Assembly: GCA_903932705.1 (NCBI GenBank)
Contig: CAIZHC010000156.1
Location: forward strand, 1 to 14,785
From: an uncultured Actinomycetes bacterium
GTDB lineage: Bacteria > Actinomycetota > Actinomycetes > Nanopelagicales > Nanopelagicaceae
DNA: 14,785 nt
Direction: 5' to 3'
Shown: in pieces, positions 1 through 7,067 of the stretch
How positions within the stretch are numbered: the first letter of the stretch is position 1
Layout: the number at the start of each line of letters is the position of its first letter
Made by a program: the position numbers and the translations under genes
The notes under the pieces: model-generated
Told to the model about the DNA's origin: nothing
The model's database searches: none
The model's input: the letters and a program-made list of their open reading frames with translations, nothing else

Positions 1-174
1 GGACATGGCTGGGGCTTTGGAGATGGTTTTGATCACCGTGGTTTTGGAATGCACCATAGATTTGATGGGATTACCAGTCAGCCTCAACCAGGAGATTCAA
101 CAACTGATCAAGGCATGATGGGTGGATTTGGTTACGCCACTCCAGATTCATCGGGTACCACAAATAACGGTTAA
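1..174 (+). CDS. C-terminal end of a Gly/His-rich protein of unknown function (5' truncated)
   Basis: Frame 1 is open from the first base and ends at TAA 172-174, giving the last 57 residues of a gene that begins outside the window. The fragment is rich in Gly, Phe, His and Asp at its start (GHGWGFGDGFDHRGFGMHH). It then turns into a Gln/Pro/Ser/Thr/Asp-rich stretch and ends in TTNNG. No catalytic motif or membrane segment is visible, and it reads as a low-complexity, probably disordered tail. His- and Asp-rich tails sometimes bind metals, but nothing here proves that. The gene is convergent with the MFS transporter and the two stop codons share bases. It could be the tail of a secreted or membrane-anchored protein, and the domain that would identify it is missing. 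The call as coding rests on the clean frame and the in-register stop. Confidence 0.6.
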   Translation, partial: GHGWGFGDGFDHRGFGMHHRFDGITSQPQPGDSTTDQGMMGGFGYATPDSSGTTNNG

Positions 175-1391
175 GCAGGAACTTTAATCCGCTCAATATC
201 TAAGAAGTGAGCTAGTACCCCGCTACCGATTAGCGCAGTGGCGGGGAATAGCAGCGCAACGGGTAGACCAAAAAGCCCGGCTAGGGAAGAGATTGTGAAT
301 CTGCCAATAAAGAATCCAGTAGATGCAATCACCGCAAGCCTTGTGAGCGCTCTCGCAGTTGGAATACCAGGAATACTCCCGGCCACTGATACATACGACG
401 GCGGCATAGGTGCAACGCCAAGGCCCAAGATCGCGTAGGCAACACACATAACGGCGAGAGCTGAGTAATTGTGATGCGTACGTAGCGAATTGGCGAGAAG
501 TAGCCCCACTAAATAACCCGAGCCACCCAATAAACCGCCAACCCGGATGACTGCTGGAATTCCAAATTTATCAATCAGCCGGCCGACTGAAAATCGTCCA
601 ATGATCTGCGCGAGTACAAAGCAGGTATATCCCAGAGTATTTACGCCAATCGGAATCCGCAGATCCTCCCGCAAATAGATTGAAGACCAATCGCCAACTG
701 AAGTTTCTGCGATAGTTGCAAGGAAGGAACCAATTGCAACCATCCAGATAAAATTCTTTATCTCAAGAGGAATTGCTTGATCGTGCTTTACCTCTGAGTT
801 CGTAGCGGCATCATGATGATCAGCAGAGAAGGGGAGAAGGGCCTTAGAAACGATGTAACAACCAAAGAGGGCAATCAGCGAGTTACCCAGTAAGTGCCAC
901 TCCACTGGAACGTATTTTGCAATCGCACCGGCTGCGAATGAGGCACTACATGCGCCAATCGACCATGCCCCGTGGAATGAAGGCATGAGCGATCGCCCGA
1001 TACTCTCTTGAATCATTGAGCCTTGCGAGTTACATGCAATATTCATGAGAGCATAACTAGCACCTGCCACGAATGCGACGAGTGGGATTTCCCAGATTCG
1101 GTTAACAAACCCATAAGCGGTTTGGGATGCCGCGATGCCGACCATAATTAATTGCGCGGTTTTGCGAGTGCCTATCTTGCGGCTGAGGCGTGAACCAAAG
1201 AAGTTTCCGAATATAGAGCCAAGATTTCCGACCATAATGCAATAGCCAAAGATTGCATCAGAGGTGTGGGCGTGGCCCTTGATTTCTGCAAAACGAGCAG
1301 ACGTTGCTGCTACGGCTACCCCCATAAAGAAGAAGGTTGCTCGAAGTCCCCACTTGGCTCGGTCTATTCGTTGCATAGTTGGAGCCGTCAC
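171..1391 (-). CDS. MFS transporter, YbjJ-like, substrate unknown
   Basis: This is a 406-residue major facilitator protein of the inner membrane with about 12 hydrophobic segments in two halves, split by a hydrophilic cytoplasmic loop near residues 187-212 that contains DHHD. The motif between TM2 and TM3, GSRLSRKIGTRK (66-77), matches the MFS motif A pattern. GDWSSIYLRE (233-242) at the start of the second half is typical of YbjJ-like MFS proteins, whose substrate is unknown. The length is normal. The first codon is GTG at 1389-1391. A -10-like TAAGTT lies six bases upstream, which fits a leaderless transcript starting on that GTG. An in-frame ATG at 1374-1376 (Met6) is an alternative without a better ribosome site. 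The gene is divergent from tdk across 56 bases and convergent with the Gly/His-rich gene. The family is secure and the substrate cannot be inferred. Confidence 0.88.
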   Translation of the reverse strand: MTAPTMQRIDRAKWGLRATFFFMGVAVAATSARFAEIKGHAHTSDAIFGYCIMVGNLGSIFGNFFGSRLSRKIGTRKTAQLIMVGIAASQTAYGFVNRIWEIPLVAFVAGASYALMNIACNSQGSMIQESIGRSLMPSFHGAWSIGACSASFAAGAIAKYVPVEWHLLGNSLIALFGCYIVSKALLPFSADHHDAATNSEVKHDQAIPLEIKNFIWMVAIGSFLATIAETSVGDWSSIYLREDLRIPIGVNTLGYTCFVLAQIIGRFSVGRLIDKFGIPAVIRVGGLLGGSGYLVGLLLANSLRTHHNYSALAVMCVAYAILGLGVAPMPPSYVSVAGSIPGIPTARALTRLAVIASTGFFIGRFTISSLAGLFGLPVALLFPATALIGSGVLAHFLDIERIKVPA

Positions 1392-1397
1392 ATTCGT

Positions 1398-1403
1398 AAC
1401 TTA
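1398..1403 (-). promoter_or_regulatory. Candidate -10 box for leaderless MFS gene
   Basis: On the minus strand the hexamer is TAAGTT, matching the actinobacterial TANNNT form. Six bases separate it from the GTG start, so transcription would begin at about the first base of the start codon. No Shine-Dalgarno sequence precedes the GTG and no clear -35 box is visible. The call is inferred from spacing. Confidence 0.4.
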
Positions 1404-1435
1404 GTCCATGCGCCAATCTTTATTGAGTTATGCGC

Positions 1436-1441
1436 TAATTT
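1436..1441 (+). promoter_or_regulatory. Candidate -10 box for leaderless tdk
   Basis: The hexamer TAATTT lies six bases before ATG 1448, so the transcript would start at or next to the ATG. There is no purine-rich ribosome site between the box and the ATG and no convincing -35. It sits 32 bases from the opposing MFS -10 box, so the two genes share a compact divergent promoter region. Confidence 0.4.
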
Positions 1442-1447
1442 TCTCAC

Positions 1448-2053
1448 ATGGCCGAATTCATTTATTACTGCGGGACGATGGACAGCGGAAAATCAACCCT
1501 CGCCCTGCAAACTGCTCACAACCGAAAGAGTCGCGGCCTGGAAGGCTTGATCCTCACCAATCGCGATCGCGGTGGTAGTGGAGTGATTACAAGTCGTTTG
1601 GGATTGCAAGCAGTTGCGCATGAAGTAAGCCCAGATTTCGATATCTTTAATTACATCGTTACAGAGCGCGCGCATGGTCGTAAGATTGAATATGTCATCT
1701 GCGATGAGACACAATTCTTTGAGAGAGAACATATCGAGCAATTAGCGCGCGTCGTTGATGAGTTAGGTATTGATGTCTTTGCCTTTGGCATCCTGACTGA
1801 CTTTCGCACCAAACTATTTCCAGGTTCTGAGCGCCTTATTGAACTGGCAGATCGCGTACTTCCATTGCAAGTTGAAGCTCTCTGTTGGTGTGGAGCTCGT
1901 GCGACTCACAATGCTCGCGTTGCGAATGGAGTTATGGTTACCGAAGGTGATCAAATCTTGCCTGGCGATGTTGGAACTCCTCAAACCATTGGCTATGAAG
2001 TTCTCTGCCGCAAGCACCATATGCAGAAGGTGAATTCAGCCCGCTCTCACTAA
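1448..2053 (+). CDS. tdk: Thymidine kinase, type II
   Basis: This enzyme transfers the gamma phosphate of ATP to thymidine to give dTMP, the salvage route to dTTP in the cytoplasm. The 201-residue length is usual for the bacterial TK1-like family, which forms tetramers. The P-loop GTMDSGKS is at 9-16. The Walker B-like element with the catalytic Glu is DETQFF at 86-91 (Glu87). The zinc-binding lasso domain is visible as Cys146 and Cys148 (LCWCGARATHNAR), then Cys187 and His190 (LCRKHH). The first pair is Cys-x-Cys, where E. coli and human enzymes have Cys-x2-Cys; as I recall, actinobacterial relatives share this short spacing. ATG 1448 begins just before the first beta strand, so there is no room for another start. 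No ribosome site is seen, and the upstream TAATTT suggests leaderless expression. It appears to be a single-gene unit. Confidence 0.95.
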   Translation: MAEFIYYCGTMDSGKSTLALQTAHNRKSRGLEGLILTNRDRGGSGVITSRLGLQAVAHEVSPDFDIFNYIVTERAHGRKIEYVICDETQFFEREHIEQLARVVDELGIDVFAFGILTDFRTKLFPGSERLIELADRVLPLQVEALCWCGARATHNARVANGVMVTEGDQILPGDVGTPQTIGYEVLCRKHHMQKVNSARSH

Positions 2054-2123
2054 ACAATCAGGGAGTTCTTGCGAGTTTCTTGAGAACTATCCTCATTTCA
2101 TAGACTCCCACTCCATGGCCTCT

Positions 2124-2129
2124 TAAAAT
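2124..2129 (+). promoter_or_regulatory. Candidate -10 box for leaderless acyltransferase gene
   Basis: TAAAAT is five of six to the TATAAT consensus and ends five bases before ATG 2135, so the message would begin at about the start codon. No Shine-Dalgarno sequence lies between them and no -35 box is placed correctly. A weak 6-bp inverted repeat (AGTTCT 2064-2069 with AGAACT 2083-2088) sits upstream after tdk, without a T-run. Confidence 0.42.
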
Positions 2130-2134
2130 TAGCC

Positions 2135-4255
2135 ATGACCAGTAGCGAAGTTGCTGAAATAGCGCAGAGCAAGACTGAGCATCGCTTTCGCGGAGATATT
2201 CAAGGTTTACGTGGAATAGCAGTTGGACTTGTTCTCTTATTTCACGCAGGTGTGCCTGGCTTTAAGGGCGGCTTCGTAGGAGTAGATATCTTCTTTGTTC
2301 TCAGCGGATATTTGATCACTGGCAATTTGATGCGGGAAATCGAGCGCACCGGCCAAATCAGTTTTCGAGAATTTTATGCCAGGCGAATCAGGCGCTTGCT
2401 TCCAGCATCTCTCTTTGTTCTGCTTGTAACTCTCATAGCTGCAGCAATCTGGTTCCCTCCTCTTCTGCTTCCAGGATTAGCACTGGATATATCTAGCGCA
2501 GGGCTTTACATCTCAAATCTCGACTTCGCAGTACGAGCAACTGACTATTTTTCAACCTCAGTCATTCCTTCTCCGGTTCTTCACTTTTGGTCACTTGGCG
2601 TTGAGGAGCAGTTCTACCTATTTTGGCCTCTCTTGTTAATGGTTGTCACGCTGCGAAAGAGGTTCCTCTCTCTTCAAGTATTGCTTTTATCTCTCGCTGT
2701 ATTTGTCGCATCACTCTCTTTTGCCAATTGGTTGCTTCCGAGAAATCAACCTTGGGCCTTTTTCTCTTTTCCTACTCGCGCATGGGAATTGATACTCGGT
2801 GCGCTACTTGCGAGTGCTGGCGGTTTGATTTCAAGAATTCCTCAAGCGCTCTCATGGGTAAGTGGGGCGTTGGGAATTGCGATGGTGATTTACTCGGGAT
2901 TAACTCAAGATGATCCACTTCGATTCCCGGGTACTTCTGCCTTACTTCCAACTCTCGGTGCATTCTTAATAATTTTTGCAGGATCAGCCCTGAAACCGGC
3001 ACTTCCATCACGGTCACTTGCAAACAAACCTCTGGAGGCTCTCGGCAAGGTGAGCTATTCGCTCTACTTGTGGCACTGGCCAGTTCTGGTAATTCCTCAA
3101 GTGATTGCGATGGGCAGACTCTCGCTCGTAACCCGAATCGCTCTTGCACTTCTCTCAGTTCTCTTGGCAGCTCTAACAGAGAGATACATTGAGAGACCAT
3201 TTAGAGGTGGATTTATTATTACCTTGAAACCACTTCGCAATATCGCGATAGCTGGAATTGTCGCTTCACTTCTTGCCGTGGTTGCCTTTGGAGTTGATTA
3301 TGCGGCAACTGGAGATCTTAGAAACAAGAAGATTTCATCCAGCGCCTCTGATCAACGAAAGTTTATCGATTCACTTTCCTTGAAGAGCACACCTATTAAT
3401 ACTGTTCCAGCGCGAGCCGCAACGTTAGATTTTCCGGTTCCAGCAGATCTTGAGCCCGATTTGCTCAATGCAGATAAGGATCGACCAATCACATACACCG
3501 ACCGTTGCCATACCCAAATGAATCTCAAAGCCTCCACGCAACCGTGCATTTATGGAGATACTGCATCGACAACCGAGATTGTGCTCTTTGGAGATAGCCA
3601 TGCACTCTCCTGGTTCCCAGCGATTAACCAAGTGGCTAAAGAGACGCATTGGAAATTGCTCTCTCTAACAATGTCCGCTTGCTCCGCATCTGATATTCCG
3701 GCATACAATCCAAGCACCGGTTCACTTATGAAGAATTGTCCGATCTGGCGCAAGGCTTCCATTCAAAGGATTATCGCCGCTCACCCATATTTAATACTCG
3801 TTGCATCCACAAGTGGCTTTGCAACGACGGTTAATAGCGTTCTCTCTAAAGGCGCTGCTAGAGCTGCAATATTTACTGCAGGAATGAAGAGAACTCTTAC
3901 CCAATTAAAGAGCAGTGGGGCAAAGGTTATGTTGATCTCTGACACTCCAGCCCTTGATAAGGATCCACTCGTATGTTTATCCGCTCACCCCAAGAGCACT
4001 TTGGCCTGTGCAACCCCAGTGGCTGATGCGATTTCGAATGATTGGATTGCTATTGAATCTCAGATTGCTTCGAGTAACTCAATTCCGCTCATCAAGCCTC
4101 AGATGTGGGTCTGCCCAACCAATCCTTGTCCGGTCGTTATAGGCAAAATCCTTACCTACTTTGACACAGGTCATATGACGGCAACATTTTCGCAAGCTCT
4201 AGCTGGAAGGTTAAAGAGTGCTATTACTTCGGCGCTCGTTCCCGCCACTAAGTAA
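2135..4255 (+). CDS. OafA/YrhL-type membrane O-acyltransferase with C-terminal SGNH domain
   Basis: This is a 706-residue two-domain membrane protein. The N-terminal part (about 18-360) is an acyltransferase-3 domain with about ten hydrophobic segments. It contains FRGDIQGLRGIAV (18-30), the catalytic-type His37 in LFHAG, GFVGVDIFFVLSGYLIT, and the SLGVEEQFYLFWP motif near 153-165. After a hydrophobic anchor near 368-387 comes an extracytoplasmic SGNH hydrolase-like domain, with the nucleophile block GDSHA at 486-490 (Ser488) and the DTGH block at 677-680 (Asp677, His680). Several Cys in this domain could form disulfides. Family members move acetyl groups from the cytoplasm across the membrane and onto cell-surface glycans such as O-antigen or peptidoglycan; the acceptor here is unknown. 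The next gene is an ABC exporter 29 bases on, so a link in envelope glycan or lipid export is possible. The fold assignment is secure, the substrate is not. Confidence 0.92.
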   Translation: MTSSEVAEIAQSKTEHRFRGDIQGLRGIAVGLVLLFHAGVPGFKGGFVGVDIFFVLSGYLITGNLMREIERTGQISFREFYARRIRRLLPASLFVLLVTLIAAAIWFPPLLLPGLALDISSAGLYISNLDFAVRATDYFSTSVIPSPVLHFWSLGVEEQFYLFWPLLLMVVTLRKRFLSLQVLLLSLAVFVASLSFANWLLPRNQPWAFFSFPTRAWELILGALLASAGGLISRIPQALSWVSGALGIAMVIYSGLTQDDPLRFPGTSALLPTLGAFLIIFAGSALKPALPSRSLANKPLEALGKVSYSLYLWHWPVLVIPQVIAMGRLSLVTRIALALLSVLLAALTERYIERPFRGGFIITLKPLRNIAIAGIVASLLAVVAFGVDYAATGDLRNKKISSSASDQRKFIDSLSLKSTPINTVPARAATLDFPVPADLEPDLLNADKDRPITYTDRCHTQMNLKASTQPCIYGDTASTTEIVLFGDSHALSWFPAINQVAKETHWKLLSLTMSACSASDIPAYNPSTGSLMKNCPIWRKASIQRIIAAHPYLILVASTSGFATTVNSVLSKGAARAAIFTAGMKRTLTQLKSSGAKVMLISDTPALDKDPLVCLSAHPKSTLACATPVADAISNDWIAIESQIASSNSIPLIKPQMWVCPTNPCPVVIGKILTYFDTGHMTATFSQALAGRLKSAITSALVPATK

Positions 4256-4272
4256 GGGAAGTGGTTTTGGTC

Positions 4273-4278
4273 TACCGT
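4273..4278 (+). promoter_or_regulatory. Candidate -10 box that selects ATG 4285 for the ABC gene
   Basis: TACCGT fits TANNNT and lies six bases before ATG 4285, the same geometry as upstream of four other genes here. It falls inside the extra eight codons that a GTG start at 4261 would add. The GTG has GGGAA only two bases away, too close for a normal ribosome site. The box is the weakest match of the set. Confidence 0.3.
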
Positions 4279-4284
4279 AGCACT

Positions 4285-6069
4285 ATGCCAACTCGCCTCT
4301 TTCATACCTCAGAGGTTGAGCATCGCTACATTGGCGAAAGTCCCATCAAGACCCTTCTCTACCTCTTTGAAGAGCAAAAGGTTCGAGTCTTACTTGCCTT
4401 TATCTTCTTCTGTATCAAGCACTCACCAACCTGGGTTATTCCACTTCTGACCGCGAATACGATTGATGTAATCGCTTCACATAAGAGCCTCTCTCGGCTC
4501 GGAATCAATATTGCAATCCTGATAGTGGTTACCATTCAAAACTGGCCAATGAACCTTCTTTATGTGAAGTTTCAAAGTAAGGCGATTCGCGAGGTAGAAA
4601 ACCGATTGCGCTCCGCACTCGTGGAGCGAATGCAGCAACTCACTATGGGCTTCTATTTGAAATCAAATGCAGGCGTCTTGCAGACCAAAATTGTGCGCGA
4701 TGTTGAGAATATTGAACAGATGGTTCGTAGCCTTTCAGATGGTGGTTCCACCGCTATTAACGGCGTTGTTGGAGCTATTTTGATTACTGCAATCAAGGTG
4801 CCGCTCTTTCTTCCATTCTTCTTAGTTCTAGCTCCTCTGATTGCAATCTTCATTTCAAAGCTGCGATTCAAGCTTCGAAGTCGCAATGAGGAATTCCGCG
4901 GTGAGATTGAGGAGATGTCGGCTCGAGTCAATGAGATGACAACCTTGATGCCAATTACTAGAGCGCATGGCCTTGAGCAATCCGCCCTTCAAACGATGTA
5001 CGACTCCTTCGGTAACGTGAAGCGTGCCGGCCTCCGCCTCGACATATTCAATGCAAAATTCAACGCACTGGCTTGGGTAACTTTCCAATTGGCAAACATT
5101 CTCTGCCTCGGAGTTGCAAGTTACTGCGCTCTCAAGGGAAAGTTTGGAGTGACCATAGGAGATGTCGTTCTCCTAACTTCATTCTTCGGGCAGTTAATTG
5201 GATCGGTAATTCTCCTTTCCAGTCTTATGCCTCAAATAGCAAAAGGTTTCGCCTCAATTCGTTCTCTTGGCGAAGTTCTTGAATCCCCGGATGTTGAAGC
5301 CAATGCGAATAAACCTCAAATGCCATCAGTTGGCGGTGCTGTGAATTTCAGCAATGTCTCATATAAGTATCCGAGCGCGCCTCGAAATGCGATTGAAAAT
5401 ATAAGCCTTGTGGCTAAGCCCGGTCAGATGATCGCTTTAGTTGGTCCATCTGGTTCAGGAAAATCAACGTTCATCAATTTAGTAATTGGATTCCTTCGTC
5501 CGCAAAAAGGAGAGATTTCGATTGATGGTCATGATCTCTCTAAATTTGATTTACGTACCTATAGGCGTCACATCTCAGTTGTTCCGCAGGAGTCAGTACT
5601 TTTTGAGGGAAGCGTGAGGGACAATGTTACATACGGAATGGGATCTGTTCCCGATAAAAAAGTTACCGATGCGCTGATTGCCGCTAATGCACTTGAGTTT
5701 GTAATTGAATTGCCAGAAGGCGTTGATACCTTGGTTGGCGAACGCGGTGCAAGAATTTCTGGCGGACAGAAACAGAGACTTGCTATCGCTCGAGCACTCA
5801 TCCGAGATCCGAGAATTCTGATTCTTGATGAAGCTACATCGGCTCTTGATTCCCAATCCGAGAGCACAATTCAGATTGCACTAGAGACTCTCATGAAAAA
5901 TCGAACAACATTTGTAGTTGCGCATCGCCTATCAACTGTTCGTAAGGCCGATATAATTTTGGTCTTAGATAAAGGCGTGTTAGTTGAGCAAGGGGTGCAT
6001 GCGGATCTAGTTTCAGCAGGCGGGCTCTACCAGCAACTCTTTGAAGCCCAGACCTTCCGCAACGATTAA
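4285..6069 (+). CDS. ABC half-transporter (fused permease and ATPase, exporter type)
   Basis: This is a 594-residue type IV ABC exporter subunit, expected to work as a dimer in the cytoplasmic membrane. The transmembrane domain (about 30-310) has around six helices, with clear hydrophobic stretches near 33-57, 72-95 and 156-192. The ATPase domain carries Walker A GPSGSGKST (387-395), the Q-loop VPQE (Gln435), the signature SGGQ (492-495), Walker B ILILDE with Asp515 and catalytic Glu516, a D-loop SALD, and the H-loop His547. All catalytic residues are present. The substrate could be a lipid, peptide or drug and cannot be told from sequence. I chose ATG 4285 over the in-frame GTG 4261 because a -10-like box lies at the leaderless spacing and the GTG lacks a usable ribosome site. 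It follows the acyltransferase closely and could also be co-transcribed with it. Confidence 0.92.
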   Translation: MPTRLFHTSEVEHRYIGESPIKTLLYLFEEQKVRVLLAFIFFCIKHSPTWVIPLLTANTIDVIASHKSLSRLGINIAILIVVTIQNWPMNLLYVKFQSKAIREVENRLRSALVERMQQLTMGFYLKSNAGVLQTKIVRDVENIEQMVRSLSDGGSTAINGVVGAILITAIKVPLFLPFFLVLAPLIAIFISKLRFKLRSRNEEFRGEIEEMSARVNEMTTLMPITRAHGLEQSALQTMYDSFGNVKRAGLRLDIFNAKFNALAWVTFQLANILCLGVASYCALKGKFGVTIGDVVLLTSFFGQLIGSVILLSSLMPQIAKGFASIRSLGEVLESPDVEANANKPQMPSVGGAVNFSNVSYKYPSAPRNAIENISLVAKPGQMIALVGPSGSGKSTFINLVIGFLRPQKGEISIDGHDLSKFDLRTYRRHISVVPQESVLFEGSVRDNVTYGMGSVPDKKVTDALIAANALEFVIELPEGVDTLVGERGARISGGQKQRLAIARALIRDPRILILDEATSALDSQSESTIQIALETLMKNRTTFVVAHRLSTVRKADIILVLDKGVLVEQGVHADLVSAGGLYQQLFEAQTFRND

Positions 6070-6110
6070 TTCCGCCTCGCTAGCGCCAATTGAGGCCTCA
6101 TGGCTCCGGA

Positions 6111-6139
6111 TTATTAGCCCTCCCAAAATAAGGTAATCT
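6111..6139 (+). promoter_or_regulatory. Candidate promoter of tRNA-Tyr
   Basis: TTATTA at 6111-6116 and TAATCT at 6134-6139 are 17 bases apart. The -10 is reasonable and the -35 poor. Initiation near 6146 would give a 5' leader of about 20 bases before the mature tRNA. The 96 bases between the ABC gene and the tRNA also hold the palindrome TGAGGCCTCA (6091-6100), which has no T-run. Confidence 0.35.
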
Positions 6140-6165
6140 ACGCAGGCTGCTTCAAAGATAGCCCT

Positions 6166-6250
6166 GGCGGGTTGCCCGAGCGGCCAATGGGAGGGGACTG
6201 TAAATCCCCCGGCTCTGCCTTCGAAGGTTCAAATCCTTCACCCGCCACCA
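6166..6250 (+). tRNA. tRNA-Tyr (anticodon GUA), class II with encoded CCA
   Basis: The acceptor stem GGCGGGT (6166-6172) pairs perfectly with ACCCGCC (6240-6246), followed by discriminator A and an encoded CCA (6248-6250). A 3-bp D stem CCC/GGG is followed by the anticodon stem GGGGA/TCCCC and the loop CTGTAAA, which places GTA at 6200-6202. A long variable arm with a GGC/GCC stem precedes the T arm GAAGG-TTCAAAT-CCTTC. A long variable arm plus GUA is the expected class II bacterial tRNA-Tyr, which decodes UAU and UAC. It stands alone between the ABC gene and the tail-to-tail tetR-type gene, with no obvious hairpin terminator in the 33 bases downstream. Confidence 0.97.
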
Positions 6251-6283
6251 TCAGATAAACTTCATTTATAGGGGTTTTAGACC

Positions 6284-7033
6284 TTAATTCCTCTTACCTC
6301 GGACCGCCGATTCAAGTTTGGTTGAACTAGTTCGAGAATGGGTCTTAGAACTCCAAGCACTTTGATGAAGTCGTTCAAAGCCGTCGAGCAGCAGGTCGAG
6401 GGCGAATTCAAATTCAAATTGATCATCGCAACCCTGGGTAGTTCTCGTTTCATCAGGGTGATCGGCGGCTGTCGCCATTTCAATAATGTTTGGGTACCGG
6501 GCGGCAAAATGCGCAAACATAGCGGCTTGTTCTGCTGGATCATTAGGAGAAGCAGGCGTTGGAAAAACCTCTTGAATAAATCCCCACATCCTGCTGCCGA
6601 GGGCATGCATTGCATGGTGCGTTAGATCTAAAGAGAAACCTGCCTTTATAAATATTCCAACAAGTGAATCCATGTAATCAAGCACAACGGGTGATGCACT
6701 TTGGCGTGACTCAATGACGTGTGGAGCCCATGGGTGTCTGAGGAGCGCTTGGCGCGCAGAGAGGATTCGATGGCGTAAGGCGCTCTTCCACTCAAAGTCG
6801 GCGGGTAGAGGTTCGATTTCCAGGAGGATGGCATTGATCATCTCATCGAGAAGCTCATCCTTGTTGGAGACATGTTTATACAAGGCCATAGGAACAACTC
6901 CAAGGTCTTGGGCGAGATTGCGCATGCTCACAGCATCAATCCCAGATTCATCTGCGAGTCGGACTCCAGCTCGCGCGACCCTTTCACGGTTAAGGGGGGT
7001 TCGAGGGCTCGCGCCCTTTGGGGGAGTTGACAT
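6284..7033 (-). CDS. TetR-family transcriptional regulator with TetR-type C-terminal domain
   Basis: This 249-residue protein is probably a ligand-responsive dimeric repressor. The N-terminal domain (about 16-65) has the TetR helix-turn-helix VSMRNLAQDLGVVPMALYKH (35-54) followed by VSNKDELLDEM. The rest matches the TetR C-terminal type domain, with HALGSRMWGFIQE (143-155) and the late helix FEFALDLLLDGFERL (208-222). The tail from 226 is Ser/Thr/Lys-rich and likely disordered. An upstream in-frame GTG (7046-7048) would add five residues encoded inside the operator. I prefer ATG 7031-7033 because the -10 box TACGAT (7040-7045) is placed so that transcription begins on this ATG. It is divergent from a DUF4386 gene, and the two inverted repeats between them suggest that it represses both. 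The inducer is unknown. Confidence 0.9.
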   Translation of the reverse strand: MSTPPKGASPRTPLNRERVARAGVRLADESGIDAVSMRNLAQDLGVVPMALYKHVSNKDELLDEMINAILLEIEPLPADFEWKSALRHRILSARQALLRHPWAPHVIESRQSASPVVLDYMDSLVGIFIKAGFSLDLTHHAMHALGSRMWGFIQEVFPTPASPNDPAEQAAMFAHFAARYPNIIEMATAADHPDETRTTQGCDDQFEFEFALDLLLDGFERLHQSAWSSKTHSRTSSTKLESAVRGKRN

Positions 7034-7055
7034 GTGTACATCGTACACCTACAGT
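7027..7055 (+). promoter_or_regulatory. Promoter of the DUF4386 gene
   Basis: A perfect -35 TTGACA (7027-7032) and -10 TACAGT (7050-7055) are separated by exactly 17 bases, and that spacer is the first inverted repeat (7033-7049). Initiation would be near 7062, leaving a leader of about 44 bases that contains the second inverted repeat and the ribosome site GGAAGG. Confidence 0.72.
7033..7049. promoter_or_regulatory. Operator 1 for the TetR-family regulator
   Basis: GTGTAC (7034-7039) and GTACAC (7043-7048) form a perfect 6-bp inverted repeat around ATC. The 17-base site fills the spacer of the plus-strand promoter and covers the minus-strand -10. The size and symmetry suit a TetR-family dimer. 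Binding by the adjacent regulator is inferred. Confidence 0.72.
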
Positions 7056-7067
7056 TCAGTTACTCAA
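7040..7067 (-). promoter_or_regulatory. Promoter of the tetR-type gene (leaderless)
   Basis: On the minus strand, -35 TTGAGT (forward 7062-7067) and -10 TACGAT (forward 7040-7045) are 16 bases apart. The -10 lies inside the first inverted repeat, and six bases separate it from ATG 7031-7033, so the message should start at the ATG. A repressor bound at the first repeat would cover this -10. Confidence 0.6.

Noticed and set aside
2061..2109. Short inverted repeats between tdk and the acyltransferase gene
   Set aside because: The stems are only 6 bp (AGTTCT/AGAACT and GGGAGT/ACTCCC), share bases, have long loops and lack a T-run. Terminator function is not supported.
2772..3200. A 142-codon open frame on the minus strand inside the acyltransferase gene
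   Set aside because: It is antisense to a clear membrane-protein gene. The translation lacks any recognisable domain, and its codons mirror those of the real gene.
6091..6100. Palindrome TGAGGCCTCA before the tRNA gene
   Set aside because: It is a 10-base perfect palindrome without a loop or T-run, so it is not a usable terminator. It is isolated and could be chance, with no second copy seen.
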